Shown here piece by piece: positions 7,297 to 15,899 of a stretch of 64,000 bases of DNA (position 1 is the stretch's first letter; every line of letters begins with the position of its first letter). Source of the DNA: Lachnospiraceae bacterium (GTDB lineage: Bacteria > Bacillota > Clostridia > Lachnospirales > Lachnospiraceae); assembly GCA_019423745.1 (NCBI GenBank), contig JAHZAV010000010.1:21930-85929 (forward strand). The letters run 5' to 3'. A program made the translations under genes and the position numbers. The notes beneath the pieces were generated by a model. It saw nothing but the letters and a program-made list of their open reading frames with translations. It was not told the DNA's origin and searched no databases.

Positions 7297-10200
7297 TTAT
7301 TTCTGGATTTCATAAAATGCTTCCAATGCAGCATCCTCATGGGAGAGTCCTTTTTCTTCATATTTGCTGATTGCATGAAGCATTTTTTGATAGTCATTGG
7401 GAAGGATTTTCTTAAATCCTGGGAGATAAGTATCAAAGTGTTCCAGGATGTCTTTGGCAAGAAGAGAGGATGTCTCTTTTTCATAATCCTTCAAAATATT
7501 TTTTAACTCTGCAATATCATGCCTTTCTGTTACCTCAGACATAGTTACCATTTCTTTATTCAGTTTCTTGTATAGCTGATGATCCAGATCAAGGACGTAG
7601 GCGATACCGCCGCTCATTCCTGCAGCAAAATTTTTCCCTGTAGATCCCAGAATTACCGCACATCCGCCAGTCATATATTCAAGCCCATGATCGCCACATC
7701 CTTCGGCAACGGCCGTGACGCCGGAATTGCGGACACAGAAACGTTCTCCGGCTACACCGCATATATAGGCCTTACCGGATGTAGCTCCATAGAGAGCAAC
7801 ATTACCAATAATAATATTTTCAGAAGCGGAGAATTTGCTCCCTTTAGGAGGATAGACAATTAATTTTCCCCCAGAGAGCCCTTTGCCAAAATAATCATTT
7901 GCATCTCCTTCTAGGATAAGAGTTAACCCTTTTGGAATAAAAGCCCCAAAAGACTGACCACCTCCGCCTTTGCAGCGTACAGTGAAAGTATCTTCCGGCA
8001 ATGTGTTTTGGAAGGTTTCTGTAATCACGGATCCAAGAATAGTACCTACGGTACGGTTTACACTGTTAACATGAATAGATTCGCTATGTTTTTTCCCTGT
8101 TTTGAGAGCTTTGGCAAAACGAGGCAGCAAAATGGATTCATCAATCGTTTTTTCCAGTTCAAAATTGTAGACATTTTCAGGATTAAAATGAATGGCTCCT
8201 TCATCTGGAAAAGAGGAGAGAATGCGGGATAGGTCAATGCCACGGTGAGAAGAACCATCCAGTTCATGACGCATAGTCAGACATTCGGTATGTCCAGTCA
8301 TTTCTTTAAGAGTAGCAAATCCAAGTTTTGCCATGATTTCTCTTAATTCTTCTGCAATAAAAAGCATGAAATTCATCACATATTCTGGTTTTCCACGAAA
8401 ACGTTTCCGTAGACATTCATTTTGTGTAGCAACACCGACAGGACAAGTATCCAGATTGCAGACGCGCATCATCATACAGCCTAATGAGACAAGTGGTGCA
8501 GTGGCAAATCCAAATTCTTCTGCGCCTAAGAGTGCAGCGACAGCAACATCCCGACCACTCATGAGTTTACCATCCGTTTCAAGAATGACACGGCTTCTTA
8601 AATGGTTCTGAATCAGTGTCTGATGAGCTTCTGCCAGCCCAAGTTCCCAGGGGAGTCCAGCGTGATGAATAGAACTTTGGGGTGCAGCACCGGTACCACC
8701 GTCATGTCCGGAAATTAGAACAACCTGTGCGCCTGCTTTTGCAACACCTGCTGCAATGGTTCCAACGCCTGCTTCAGACACAAGTTTTACAGCAATACGT
8801 GCCTTGCGGTTTGCATTTTTCAGATCGTAGATCAGCTGTGCCAAATCTTCAATGGAATAAATATCATGGTGGGGCGGAGGCGAGATCAAAGATACGCCAG
8901 GAGTAGAATGCCGTGTCTTGGCAATCCACGGATATACTTTTTTCCCTGGCAGATGACCTCCTTCACCAGGTTTTGCTCCCTGTGCCATTTTAATCTGAAT
9001 TTCTTCTGCACTCACCAGATATTCACTGGTAACTCCAAATCTTCCAGAAGCTACCTGTTTAATTGCACTGTTTCTTTCTGTCCCAAGACGTTCTGGTTTT
9101 TCACCACCTTCTCCAGAATTAGATTTTCCTCCCAGGCGATTCATGGCAATAGCAAGACATTCATGAGCTTCTTCAGAGATAGAGCCATAGGACATTGCTC
9201 CGGTTTTAAAATGTTTTACAATTTCTGAGGCGGGTTCCACGTCTTCTATGGGAATTCCGCCGTTTTGTGGATACCGAAATTTCAAAAGTCCTCGTAGAGT
9301 GTGAGGCTTGTTCTCATCGTCTACCATGGCAGTATATTCCTTGAAACGCTTATAGTCACCTGTTTGTACTGCTTGCTGTAAGGCTACAATAACAGCCGGA
9401 TTGTAAAGGTGATCTTCCTTATCGTCTCCAGTTCTTAGGCGGTGAAATCCCGTGCTGTCTAATGAGGTATCTACTCCAAGTCCAAGAGGATCAAAAGCAT
9501 GATTATGTCGTGCGATAACGTCTTCATTTATTTCTTTTAAACCGATTCCGCCTACCCGGCTCACTGTGTTAGTAAAATATCGGTCAATAACCTCTTTGCT
9601 GATTCCAACCGCTTCAAAAATTTGTGCGGACTGGTAAGATTGAAGAGTAGAAATTCCCATTTTGGCTGCGATTTTCACGATCCCGTGCAAAATAGCTTCA
9701 TTATAATCATGAATTGCAGTGTGATAATCTTTATCTAAAACACCTTTGTCGATCATTTCTGAAATGCATTCATGGGCAAGATAAGGGTGTACAGCTCTTG
9801 CGCCATATCCCAGGATTGCAGCAAACTGGTGCACATCTCTTGGCTCTGCGCTTTCCAAGATAATAGAGACAGCAGTTCTTTTCTTCGTACGAACCAGATG
9901 TTGTTCTATTGCAGAGACTGCAAGAAGAGAAGGAATTGCTACATGATTTTCATCTACGCCCCGGTCAGATAGAATGAGAATATTAGCTCCTTTTGTATAT
10001 GCTCGGTCACAGCTGACAAAAAGTTGGTCTAAGGCACGCTCCAAAGATGTATTTTTAAAATATAAAAGAGAGATGACAGCACTTTTAAATCCAGGTCGGT
10101 CAAGGGATCGGATTTTCATGAGGTCAACACCGGTAAGAAGAGGACTTTTTATTTCCAGAACAGTGCAGTTTTTACTGGATTCTTCCAAAAGATTTCCATC

Positions 10201-11817
10201 CGATCCAATATACACAGTAGTATCGGTGACGATTTCTTCTCGAAGAGAATCAATAGGTGGATTTGTTACCTGAGCAAAAAGCTGTTTGAAATAATGAGAC
10301 AGTGGTGGATGCTTTTTGGAAAGTACGGCAAGAGGGATATCTGTTCCCATAGAGGCAATAGCCTCAGAGGCATTTTTTGCCATAGGAAGAAGTACGTTTT
10401 TTATATCCTCATAAGTATAGCCAAAAACTTTATAAAGCTGATCCCGTCTGCGTTGGTCATAAGTAGGAACCTTTTTGTTTGGTGTAGGAATATCTTTTAG
10501 GTATAAAAGATTCAGATCCAGCCATTCGCCGTAGGGTTGCCGAGAAGCATAGTATTTTTTACATTCTTCATCAGAGATCACCCGTTTTTGTTTGGTGTCA
10601 ACCAGAAGGATTCTACCAGGCTGAAGGCGTGACTTCTCTATGATATGATCTGAAGGCAAATCCAGTACACCTACTTCAGATGAGAGGATCAGGTGCCGGT
10701 CATCTGTAATATAGTAGCGCGAAGGGCGAAGACCATTTCGATCCAATACAGCACCCATAATATCTCCATCGGAAAAAAGAATAGCCGCCGGGCCATCCCA
10801 AGGTTCCATCATAGTAGCATAGTAATGGTAGAAATCTTTTTTTGCAGAATCCATATATCGGTCATGTTTCCATGGTTCCGGAATGGTAATCATGACAGCA
10901 AGAGGCAGATCCATTCCGTTCATATAAAGAAATTCCAGAGTATTATCCAGCATGGCAGAGTCAGAGCCACTGTTATTAATGACAGGGAGAATCTTATCAA
11001 TATCATCGGATATGACAGGAGAGTGCATCGTTTCTTCTCTTGCCAGCATACGGTCTGCATTACCTCGAATGGTGTTAATTTCGCCATTATGAAGAATCAA
11101 ACGATTTGGGTGGGCTCGTTCCCAGCTAGGTGTTGTATTTGTAGAGAAGCGGGAGTGAACCATGGCTATCGCAGTCTCATAATGAGGATTCTGCAGATCA
11201 TCATAAAAGCGCCTTAGCTGTCCAACCAGAAACATCCCTTTGTACACAATGGTTCGGGAGGATAAAGAAACTACATAAGTATCCTCACAACTTTGTTCAA
11301 ATTCTCGTCTGGCAATATAAAGAAGACGATCAAAGGGAAGCCCGGAAGGACAATTTTGTGGTCGTTCTATGAAGCATTGCATAATATAGGGCATACGTTC
11401 TCGGGCATAGTCGCCTAGAATCTCCGGATGGACGGGAACTTCTCTCCAGCCTAGTAAATTTAAATTGCTTTTCTCCAATATTACTTCAAACATTTTGCGG
11501 GAAAAATTGTATTTTAAAGTGTCCTGTGGAAAAAAGAACATACCAATTCCATAGTCGCCTGCATTTCCAAGATTAATTTCCAAATCAAAAGCAGCTTTTT
11601 TAAAAAATGAGTGAGAAATCTGTGTAAGAATTCCCACTCCATCGCCGACTTGACCTGTGGCATCTTTGCCGGCGCGGTGTTCTAGCTTTTCCACAATTGT
11701 AAGTGCATCATCCAGAACTTTATGTTCTTTAATACCGTCAATGTTGACAACAGCTCCAATACCACAGGCGTCATGCTCAAAGCGGTTTTGATAAAGGGGT
11801 GATAGATTTTGATTCAT
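7297..11817 (-). CDS. gltB: glutamate synthase, large (alpha) subunit
   Basis: A 1506-residue GOGAT large subunit. It starts with a class II glutamine amidotransferase domain whose nucleophile is Cys18 in HDACGIGAVV; in this family the residues before it are removed as a propeptide. A central domain is followed by the FMN-binding synthase barrel (about residues 800-1200), with PGEGGHLPGKKV, SGHDGGTGAAP and the 3Fe-4S ligands in GCMMMRVCNLDTCPVG. The C-terminal GXGXG beta-helix has repeats such as GGGGQSFGAF and GDHGLEYMTGG. It releases ammonia from glutamine and channels it to 2-oxoglutarate. A 56-base gap with a small palindrome separates it from asnB upstream. Confidence 0.98.
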   Translation of the reverse strand: MNQNLSPLYQNRFEHDACGIGAVVNIDGIKEHKVLDDALTIVEKLEHRAGKDATGQVGDGVGILTQISHSFFKKAAFDLEINLGNAGDYGIGMFFFPQDTLKYNFSRKMFEVILEKSNLNLLGWREVPVHPEILGDYARERMPYIMQCFIERPQNCPSGLPFDRLLYIARREFEQSCEDTYVVSLSSRTIVYKGMFLVGQLRRFYDDLQNPHYETAIAMVHSRFSTNTTPSWERAHPNRLILHNGEINTIRGNADRMLAREETMHSPVISDDIDKILPVINNSGSDSAMLDNTLEFLYMNGMDLPLAVMITIPEPWKHDRYMDSAKKDFYHYYATMMEPWDGPAAILFSDGDIMGAVLDRNGLRPSRYYITDDRHLILSSEVGVLDLPSDHIIEKSRLQPGRILLVDTKQKRVISDEECKKYYASRQPYGEWLDLNLLYLKDIPTPNKKVPTYDQRRRDQLYKVFGYTYEDIKNVLLPMAKNASEAIASMGTDIPLAVLSKKHPPLSHYFKQLFAQVTNPPIDSLREEIVTDTTVYIGSDGNLLEESSKNCTVLEIKSPLLTGVDLMKIRSLDRPGFKSAVISLLYFKNTSLERALDQLFVSCDRAYTKGANILILSDRGVDENHVAIPSLLAVSAIEQHLVRTKKRTAVSIILESAEPRDVHQFAAILGYGARAVHPYLAHECISEMIDKGVLDKDYHTAIHDYNEAILHGIVKIAAKMGISTLQSYQSAQIFEAVGISKEVIDRYFTNTVSRVGGIGLKEINEDVIARHNHAFDPLGLGVDTSLDSTGFHRLRTGDDKEDHLYNPAVIVALQQAVQTGDYKRFKEYTAMVDDENKPHTLRGLLKFRYPQNGGIPIEDVEPASEIVKHFKTGAMSYGSISEEAHECLAIAMNRLGGKSNSGEGGEKPERLGTERNSAIKQVASGRFGVTSEYLVSAEEIQIKMAQGAKPGEGGHLPGKKVYPWIAKTRHSTPGVSLISPPPHHDIYSIEDLAQLIYDLKNANRKARIAVKLVSEAGVGTIAAGVAKAGAQVVLISGHDGGTGAAPQSSIHHAGLPWELGLAEAHQTLIQNHLRSRVILETDGKLMSGRDVAVAALLGAEEFGFATAPLVSLGCMMMRVCNLDTCPVGVATQNECLRKRFRGKPEYVMNFMLFIAEELREIMAKLGFATLKEMTGHTECLTMRHELDGSSHRGIDLSRILSSFPDEGAIHFNPENVYNFELEKTIDESILLPRFAKALKTGKKHSESIHVNSVNRTVGTILGSVITETFQNTLPEDTFTVRCKGGGGQSFGAFIPKGLTLILEGDANDYFGKGLSGGKLIVYPPKGSKFSASENIIIGNVALYGATSGKAYICGVAGERFCVRNSGVTAVAEGCGDHGLEYMTGGCAVILGSTGKNFAAGMSGGIAYVLDLDHQLYKKLNKEMVTMSEVTERHDIAELKNILKDYEKETSSLLAKDILEHFDTYLPGFKKILPNDYQKMLHAISKYEEKGLSHEDAALEAFYEIQK

Positions 11818-11847
11818 ATAAAACTCCTTTTATTTTTTAGTCTGTCG

Positions 11848-11867
11848 AAAACTGCTTAAGCAGTTTT
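11848..11867. other. intercistronic palindrome between asnB and gltB
   Basis: A perfect 20-base palindrome: AAAACTGC and GCAGTTTT around TTAA. On the plus strand it is followed by a run of T residues, but no plus-strand gene ends here. On the minus strand, where the operon is read, the stem ends TTTTCG, so it may be a weak attenuator or RNA-processing site between asnB and gltB. Confidence 0.45.
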
Positions 11868-11873
11868 TTTTCG

Positions 11874-13454
11874 TTATATGCCGCTGGCACCATAGTTGGA
11901 AAGAACCCTTGCTGAAGGATCATTTACATTACATCCTTCCCAGGACCGGTTAGGCATCCAGAAATCAGAAATCATTTGGCCCTGTCCGGGATAAAATTGT
12001 TCAAAGATCTCTCGATATAGAAGAGACTCTTTTGTAAAAGGTGCAGCGTGTGTATATGTTTTACATTTTCTTTCATATTCTTCATCGGTATAGTAATTAT
12101 TAGCATATTCTTTCAGATAATCTACAAGAGAATGCCCCACTGCATCGGAAAAAGCTGCTTTTTCACGCATGAGAATATCATGGGGAAGATAATCACCTTC
12201 GAATGCATGTCGAAGCAAATATTTTCCTTTGTGATAAATATTCATTTTTTTAGCAGGATCTATAGACATGACATAGGAAACAAAGTCCAGATCACCAAAA
12301 GGAACTCTGGCTTCCATTGAGTTGACACTAATACAGCGATCGGCCCTCAGAACATCATACATATGAAGTTCACGAATCCGTTTTGCCGATTCCTCCTGAA
12401 AGGCTTCCTTTGAGGGAGCAAAATCTGTATATTTGTATCCAAATAGTTCGTCAGAAATTTCCCCGGTCATCAAAACACGGATGTCAGTGGTTTCGTGGAT
12501 TGCTTTACAAATCAGGTACATTCCGACGGATGCTCGGATTGTTGTGATATCAAATGTACCAAGTGAATGGATTACATCGGGCAGAGAGGAGATGATGTCT
12601 TCTTTTGTAATAAGTATCTCTGTGTGATCACTTCCGATATACTCCGCTACTTCCTTTGCATATTTCAGATCAATGGCGTCTTCACTCATACCTATGGCAA
12701 AGGTGCGGATCGGGCGTCCGAGAATACGGGCAGAAACAGCACAGACCAAAGAAGAGTCGAGACCTCCGCTTAACAAAAATCCAAGAGGGGCATCTGCATC
12801 CAGCCTTTTTTTAATGCCTTCTGTCAGTTTATCATGAATATTTCGACAAATGGTCTCGATATCATCCTGACAGACAGAAGAGACCTCTGTTATGTCCCGG
12901 TAACAGATAAATTTACCATCTTTGTAATAATGGCCTGGCGGAAAAGGCATAATACGTTCTGTAAGTCCGATAAGATTCTTTGGTTCACTTGCAAAGATAA
13001 TAGCCCCATTTTTATCATACCCGTAATAGAGCGGACGTATACCAATGGGATCTCTGGCCGCAATATAAGACCGGGTATTTTTATCAAAAATAATAAGTGC
13101 ATATTCAGCATCCAGCATTCGGAACATATCGGTTCCATATTCTTGGTATAAAGGAAGAAGAATCTCGCAATCGCTTTCACTTTGAAAAGAGTAACCTTTT
13201 TTTTCTAAATCTTTTTTTAGAGAGCGAAATCCGTAAATTTCTCCGTTGCAAACAAGGAAATGTCCGGAAAGGGAGAAGGGTTGCATCCCTTCTCCCGTAA
13301 GTCCCATAATTGCAAGTCTGTGAAAACCAAGAAACCCGAAACCAGTATCTATGATGCGGCTGTCATCGGGACCTCGCGAAATCGTACGGTCAAATCCTTG
13401 TTTAAATAATTCATAATCAGCATCGGCTGTACAATAACCCATAATTGAACACAT
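11874..13454 (-). CDS. asnB: asparagine synthetase B (glutamine-hydrolysing)
   Basis: A 526-residue ATP-dependent synthetase that makes asparagine from aspartate and glutamine. The class II amidotransferase nucleophile is Cys2 (MCSIMGYCT), followed by SRGPDDSR and VCNGEIYGF. The synthetase domain has the PP-loop SGGLDSSLVCAVSA (from about residue 229) and the aspartate-site segment TGEISDELFGYKYTDFAP. Length is in the range of bacterial AsnB. It lies 24 bases after glnN and 56 before gltB on the same strand, so it is probably the second gene of a glutamine-dependent amidotransferase operon. SD GGAGGT is good. Confidence 0.96.
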   Translation of the reverse strand: MCSIMGYCTADADYELFKQGFDRTISRGPDDSRIIDTGFGFLGFHRLAIMGLTGEGMQPFSLSGHFLVCNGEIYGFRSLKKDLEKKGYSFQSESDCEILLPLYQEYGTDMFRMLDAEYALIIFDKNTRSYIAARDPIGIRPLYYGYDKNGAIIFASEPKNLIGLTERIMPFPPGHYYKDGKFICYRDITEVSSVCQDDIETICRNIHDKLTEGIKKRLDADAPLGFLLSGGLDSSLVCAVSARILGRPIRTFAIGMSEDAIDLKYAKEVAEYIGSDHTEILITKEDIISSLPDVIHSLGTFDITTIRASVGMYLICKAIHETTDIRVLMTGEISDELFGYKYTDFAPSKEAFQEESAKRIRELHMYDVLRADRCISVNSMEARVPFGDLDFVSYVMSIDPAKKMNIYHKGKYLLRHAFEGDYLPHDILMREKAAFSDAVGHSLVDYLKEYANNYYTDEEYERKCKTYTHAAPFTKESLLYREIFEQFYPGQGQMISDFWMPNRSWEGCNVNDPSARVLSNYGASGI

Positions 13455-13478
13455 AGTTTTTACCTCCAGGAACTTATT

Positions 13479-15572
13479 TTATATAATTCCGAACAGCAGC
13501 TCTCCATATGCTGGGAAAGGCCACGCTGATGATGCAGTCATGGATTCTAACGCATCAATATCCGTTCGGAGTTTTTCCATTGCCGGTATTACAGAATCAC
13601 GGTAATAGAAAGCTTCTTTTTCAAAATCAGAAATTTTTTCGGCCTCTTTTAATGCAGATTTCAAATCTTCCAGTTTTGAATAAGCAGATGAAGTAAGAGC
13701 AGAAAGTTTTTTAACAGATGCATATTCATAACAGCAGTTGATATCACTACCCAGTGCTTTTTTGGAAAGAGCTGTATCTGCAATGGAATGACTATAACCG
13801 GATACTGCCGGAAGGATATCCTTTTCAGCCATATCAGCCATGGTAAGAGCTTCGATATGCAGAACTTTTACATAGTTTTCCATTAAAATTTCGTAGCGTG
13901 CCTGCATTTCTTCTTTGATAAATACTTTATGAGTAGTAAATAAACGGACATTCTTTTCAGATAAAAAGCAGGGAAGAGCATCCGGTGTTGTAGGTAAGTT
14001 TAAAAGGCCACGTCTCTTGGCTTCTTCAATCCACGCTTCGTCATAACCATTTCCATTAAAAATAATTCTTTTATGATCATGGATTGTCTTTCGAATTAGG
14101 TTGTGAAGATCACGGTCAAAATCATCGGTTTTTTCCAAAATGTCCGCAAATTGTTTTAGTTCTTCGGCCACAGCTGTGTTCAGGACAATATTAGGACCGG
14201 AAATAGAAGCGGAAGAGCCTAACATTCGAAATTCAAATTTATTTCCGGTAAATGCAAAAGGAGAAGTCCGGTTCCGGTCAGTCGTATCTTTGGGGAATTT
14301 TGGAAGTACATGCACGCCTATACGCATGAGCTCTTTTTCACGTCCGTCATAATTTTCATCTTTTTCAATTGCCTTCAGAATTTCTGTCAGCTCCGATCCG
14401 AGAAACATAGAAATAACAGCCGGAGGAGCTTCATTTGCCCCTAGTCTGTGATCATTTCCCGCGGATGCGGCAGATAGCCGGAGGAGATCCTGATATTCGT
14501 CTACTGCTTTTATGACTGCACACAGGAATAAAAGAAACTGTGCATTTTTCGATGGAGTATCGCCAGGCTCCAGAAGATTGATGCCAGTGTCAGTAGAGAT
14601 AGACCAGTTGTTGTGTTTTCCGCTTCCGTTGATGCCTTCAAATGGTTTCTCATGAAGAAGACAGACAAGGTCGTGCTTTTTGGCTATCCTTTGCATCAGT
14701 TCCATCATTAACTGGTTGTGATCAGTTGCGATATTTGTAGTAGTAAAGATAGGAGCCAGTTCATGCTGTGCAGGAGCTACCTCATTGTGTTCTGTTTTTG
14801 CAAGAATTCCCAGTTTCCAGAGCTCTTCATTGAGTTCCTTCATATAAGCCTGAACACGAGATTTAATTGTGCCAAAATAATGATCTTCCAATTCCTGACC
14901 TTTTGGGGCTGGAGCTCCAAAAAGTGTTCTTCCTGTGTAAATAAGATCTTTGCGTTTTTCATAGAATTTCTTATCTACCAGAAAATATTCCTGCTCCGGT
15001 CCAACCGTTGTTTTAACAGATGTTACATTTTCATTTCCAAACAGGCGAATGACACGTAGAGCTTGACGGTTAATCGCCTGCATACTGCGAAGAAGAGGAG
15101 TTTTTTTATCCAGGGCATAACCGCTGTAAGAACAGAAAGCAGTGGGAATGCACAGAACTCCATTTTTAATAAATGCATAGGCCGTAGGATCCCAGGCTGT
15201 ATATCCGCGAGCTTCAAAAGTGGCACGAAGTCCGCCAGATGGAAAAGATGAGGCATCCGGCTCTCCCTGTACCAGCTCTTTGCCGGAAAATTCCATGATT
15301 ACTTTACCGTCTTGGTCCGGAGAGATGAAGCTGTCATGTTTTTCGGCAGTTCTTCCGGTCATAGGCTGGAACCAGTGTGTATAATGTGTCACACCTTTTT
15401 CAATAGCCCAATCTTTCATAGCATTTGCAACTACATTAGCAATATTGATGTCTAGGCTTCTGCCATCTTTCATTGTTCTTTGAAGTTGGCGAAACGTTTC
15501 TTTTGGAAGGCGTTCTTTCATAACAGATTCATCAAAAACCATTGAACCAAATTTTTCTGTAACTGTACTCAT
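13479..15572 (-). CDS. glnN: glutamine synthetase type III
   Basis: A 697-residue ATP-dependent ammonia-glutamate ligase of the GSIII family, much longer than GSI. Landmarks are the THYTHWFQPMTGRTAEKHDS segment, GPEQEYFLVDKKFY, HNEVAPAQHE, EGINGSGKHNNWS (ATP and ammonia site) and NRTSPFAFTGNKFEFRMLGS near the glutamate-binding arginines. All core catalytic acidic residues appear to be present, unlike in the divergent glnA product encoded across the intergenic region. It is the first gene of the glnN-asnB-gltB-gltD operon and would make glutamine for the next two enzymes. Its leader has a consensus promoter and an ANTAR-type attenuator. SD AAAGGAG. Confidence 0.97.
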   Translation of the reverse strand: MSTVTEKFGSMVFDESVMKERLPKETFRQLQRTMKDGRSLDINIANVVANAMKDWAIEKGVTHYTHWFQPMTGRTAEKHDSFISPDQDGKVIMEFSGKELVQGEPDASSFPSGGLRATFEARGYTAWDPTAYAFIKNGVLCIPTAFCSYSGYALDKKTPLLRSMQAINRQALRVIRLFGNENVTSVKTTVGPEQEYFLVDKKFYEKRKDLIYTGRTLFGAPAPKGQELEDHYFGTIKSRVQAYMKELNEELWKLGILAKTEHNEVAPAQHELAPIFTTTNIATDHNQLMMELMQRIAKKHDLVCLLHEKPFEGINGSGKHNNWSISTDTGINLLEPGDTPSKNAQFLLFLCAVIKAVDEYQDLLRLSAASAGNDHRLGANEAPPAVISMFLGSELTEILKAIEKDENYDGREKELMRIGVHVLPKFPKDTTDRNRTSPFAFTGNKFEFRMLGSSASISGPNIVLNTAVAEELKQFADILEKTDDFDRDLHNLIRKTIHDHKRIIFNGNGYDEAWIEEAKRRGLLNLPTTPDALPCFLSEKNVRLFTTHKVFIKEEMQARYEILMENYVKVLHIEALTMADMAEKDILPAVSGYSHSIADTALSKKALGSDINCCYEYASVKKLSALTSSAYSKLEDLKSALKEAEKISDFEKEAFYYRDSVIPAMEKLRTDIDALESMTASSAWPFPAYGELLFGII

Positions 15573-15594
15573 TTACTCTGCATCTCCTTTTCTT

Positions 15595-15672
15595 GGCATA
15601 AATAACAAAAACGACAAAGGCACCGTTCTCCCTTTTCTGTAAGGAAAACAGCGCCTTTGCCGTTTCTATGCC
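15595..15672 (-). promoter_or_regulatory. ANTAR-type tandem hexaloop leader with terminator before glnN
   Basis: Read on the minus strand. Hairpin P1 (15665-15646) has a 7-pair stem and loop AAAGGC. Hairpin P2 (15648-15627) has up to 8 pairs and loop ACAGAA. Both loops have A at position 1 and G at position 4, the pattern recognised by ANTAR proteins. The arm 15664-15651 can instead pair with 15624-15610 (14 pairs, two G-U) followed by TTTTT, forming a terminator that is incompatible with P1. An outer GGCATA/TATGCC pair (15672-15667 with 15600-15595) encloses the whole element. Predicted role: the antiterminator protein stabilises P1/P2 and lets glnN be transcribed. Confidence 0.75.
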
Positions 15673-15676
15673 TAAG

Positions 15677-15705
15677 ACTATACTGCTCAAAAAATCTTTT
15701 GTCAA
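15677..15705 (-). promoter_or_regulatory. consensus promoter of the glnN-asnB-gltB-gltD operon
   Basis: TTGACA (15705-15700) and TATAGT (15682-15677) are separated by 17 bases. Transcription should begin near 15670, just before the ANTAR leader. Confidence 0.85.
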
Positions 15706-15756
15706 ATATTTTTTTGTATTTATTTTGATACAATCCTCATGACTAAGGACGATAAG

Positions 15757-15785
15757 TTGACAAATAAAGGGAAATCCGCTATATT
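15757..15785 (+). promoter_or_regulatory. consensus promoter of glnA
   Basis: TTGACA (15757-15762), a 17-base spacer and TATATT (15780-15785). It is divergent from the glnN promoter, and the two -35 boxes are about 51 bases apart. The start point should be near 15792. Confidence 0.83.
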
Positions 15786-15806
15786 TCACCTATAAAAAGT
15801 AAGGGC

Positions 15807-15875
15807 AAGGGTGTTCTTTACGGGGGAAGATAACAAAAAGGGTTGTCTTGCCTGTGTGAAGAATACCCTTTTATT
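15807..15875 (+). promoter_or_regulatory. ANTAR-type tandem hexaloop leader with terminator before glnA
   Basis: P1 is TCTTT/GAAGA (15815-15830) with loop ACGGGG. P2 is ACAA/TTGT (15833-15846) with loop AAAGGG. Both loops fit the A1/G4 hexaloop rule. Competing structures end in a terminator: 15807-15818 can pair with 15859-15870 (12 pairs, one G-U), or 15836-15843 with 15865-15872 (8 perfect pairs), each followed by a short T-rich run. The P2 stem is short, so this site is less certain than the glnN one. Confidence 0.65.
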
Positions 15876-15899
15876 GTACCGCACGAAAGGAAGGGTTTT

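Noticed and set aside
11848..11867. ANTAR hairpin or full terminator between asnB and gltB
   Set aside because: The loop is TTAA, not an A1/G4 hexaloop, and the T run lies on the wrong side for the operon strand.
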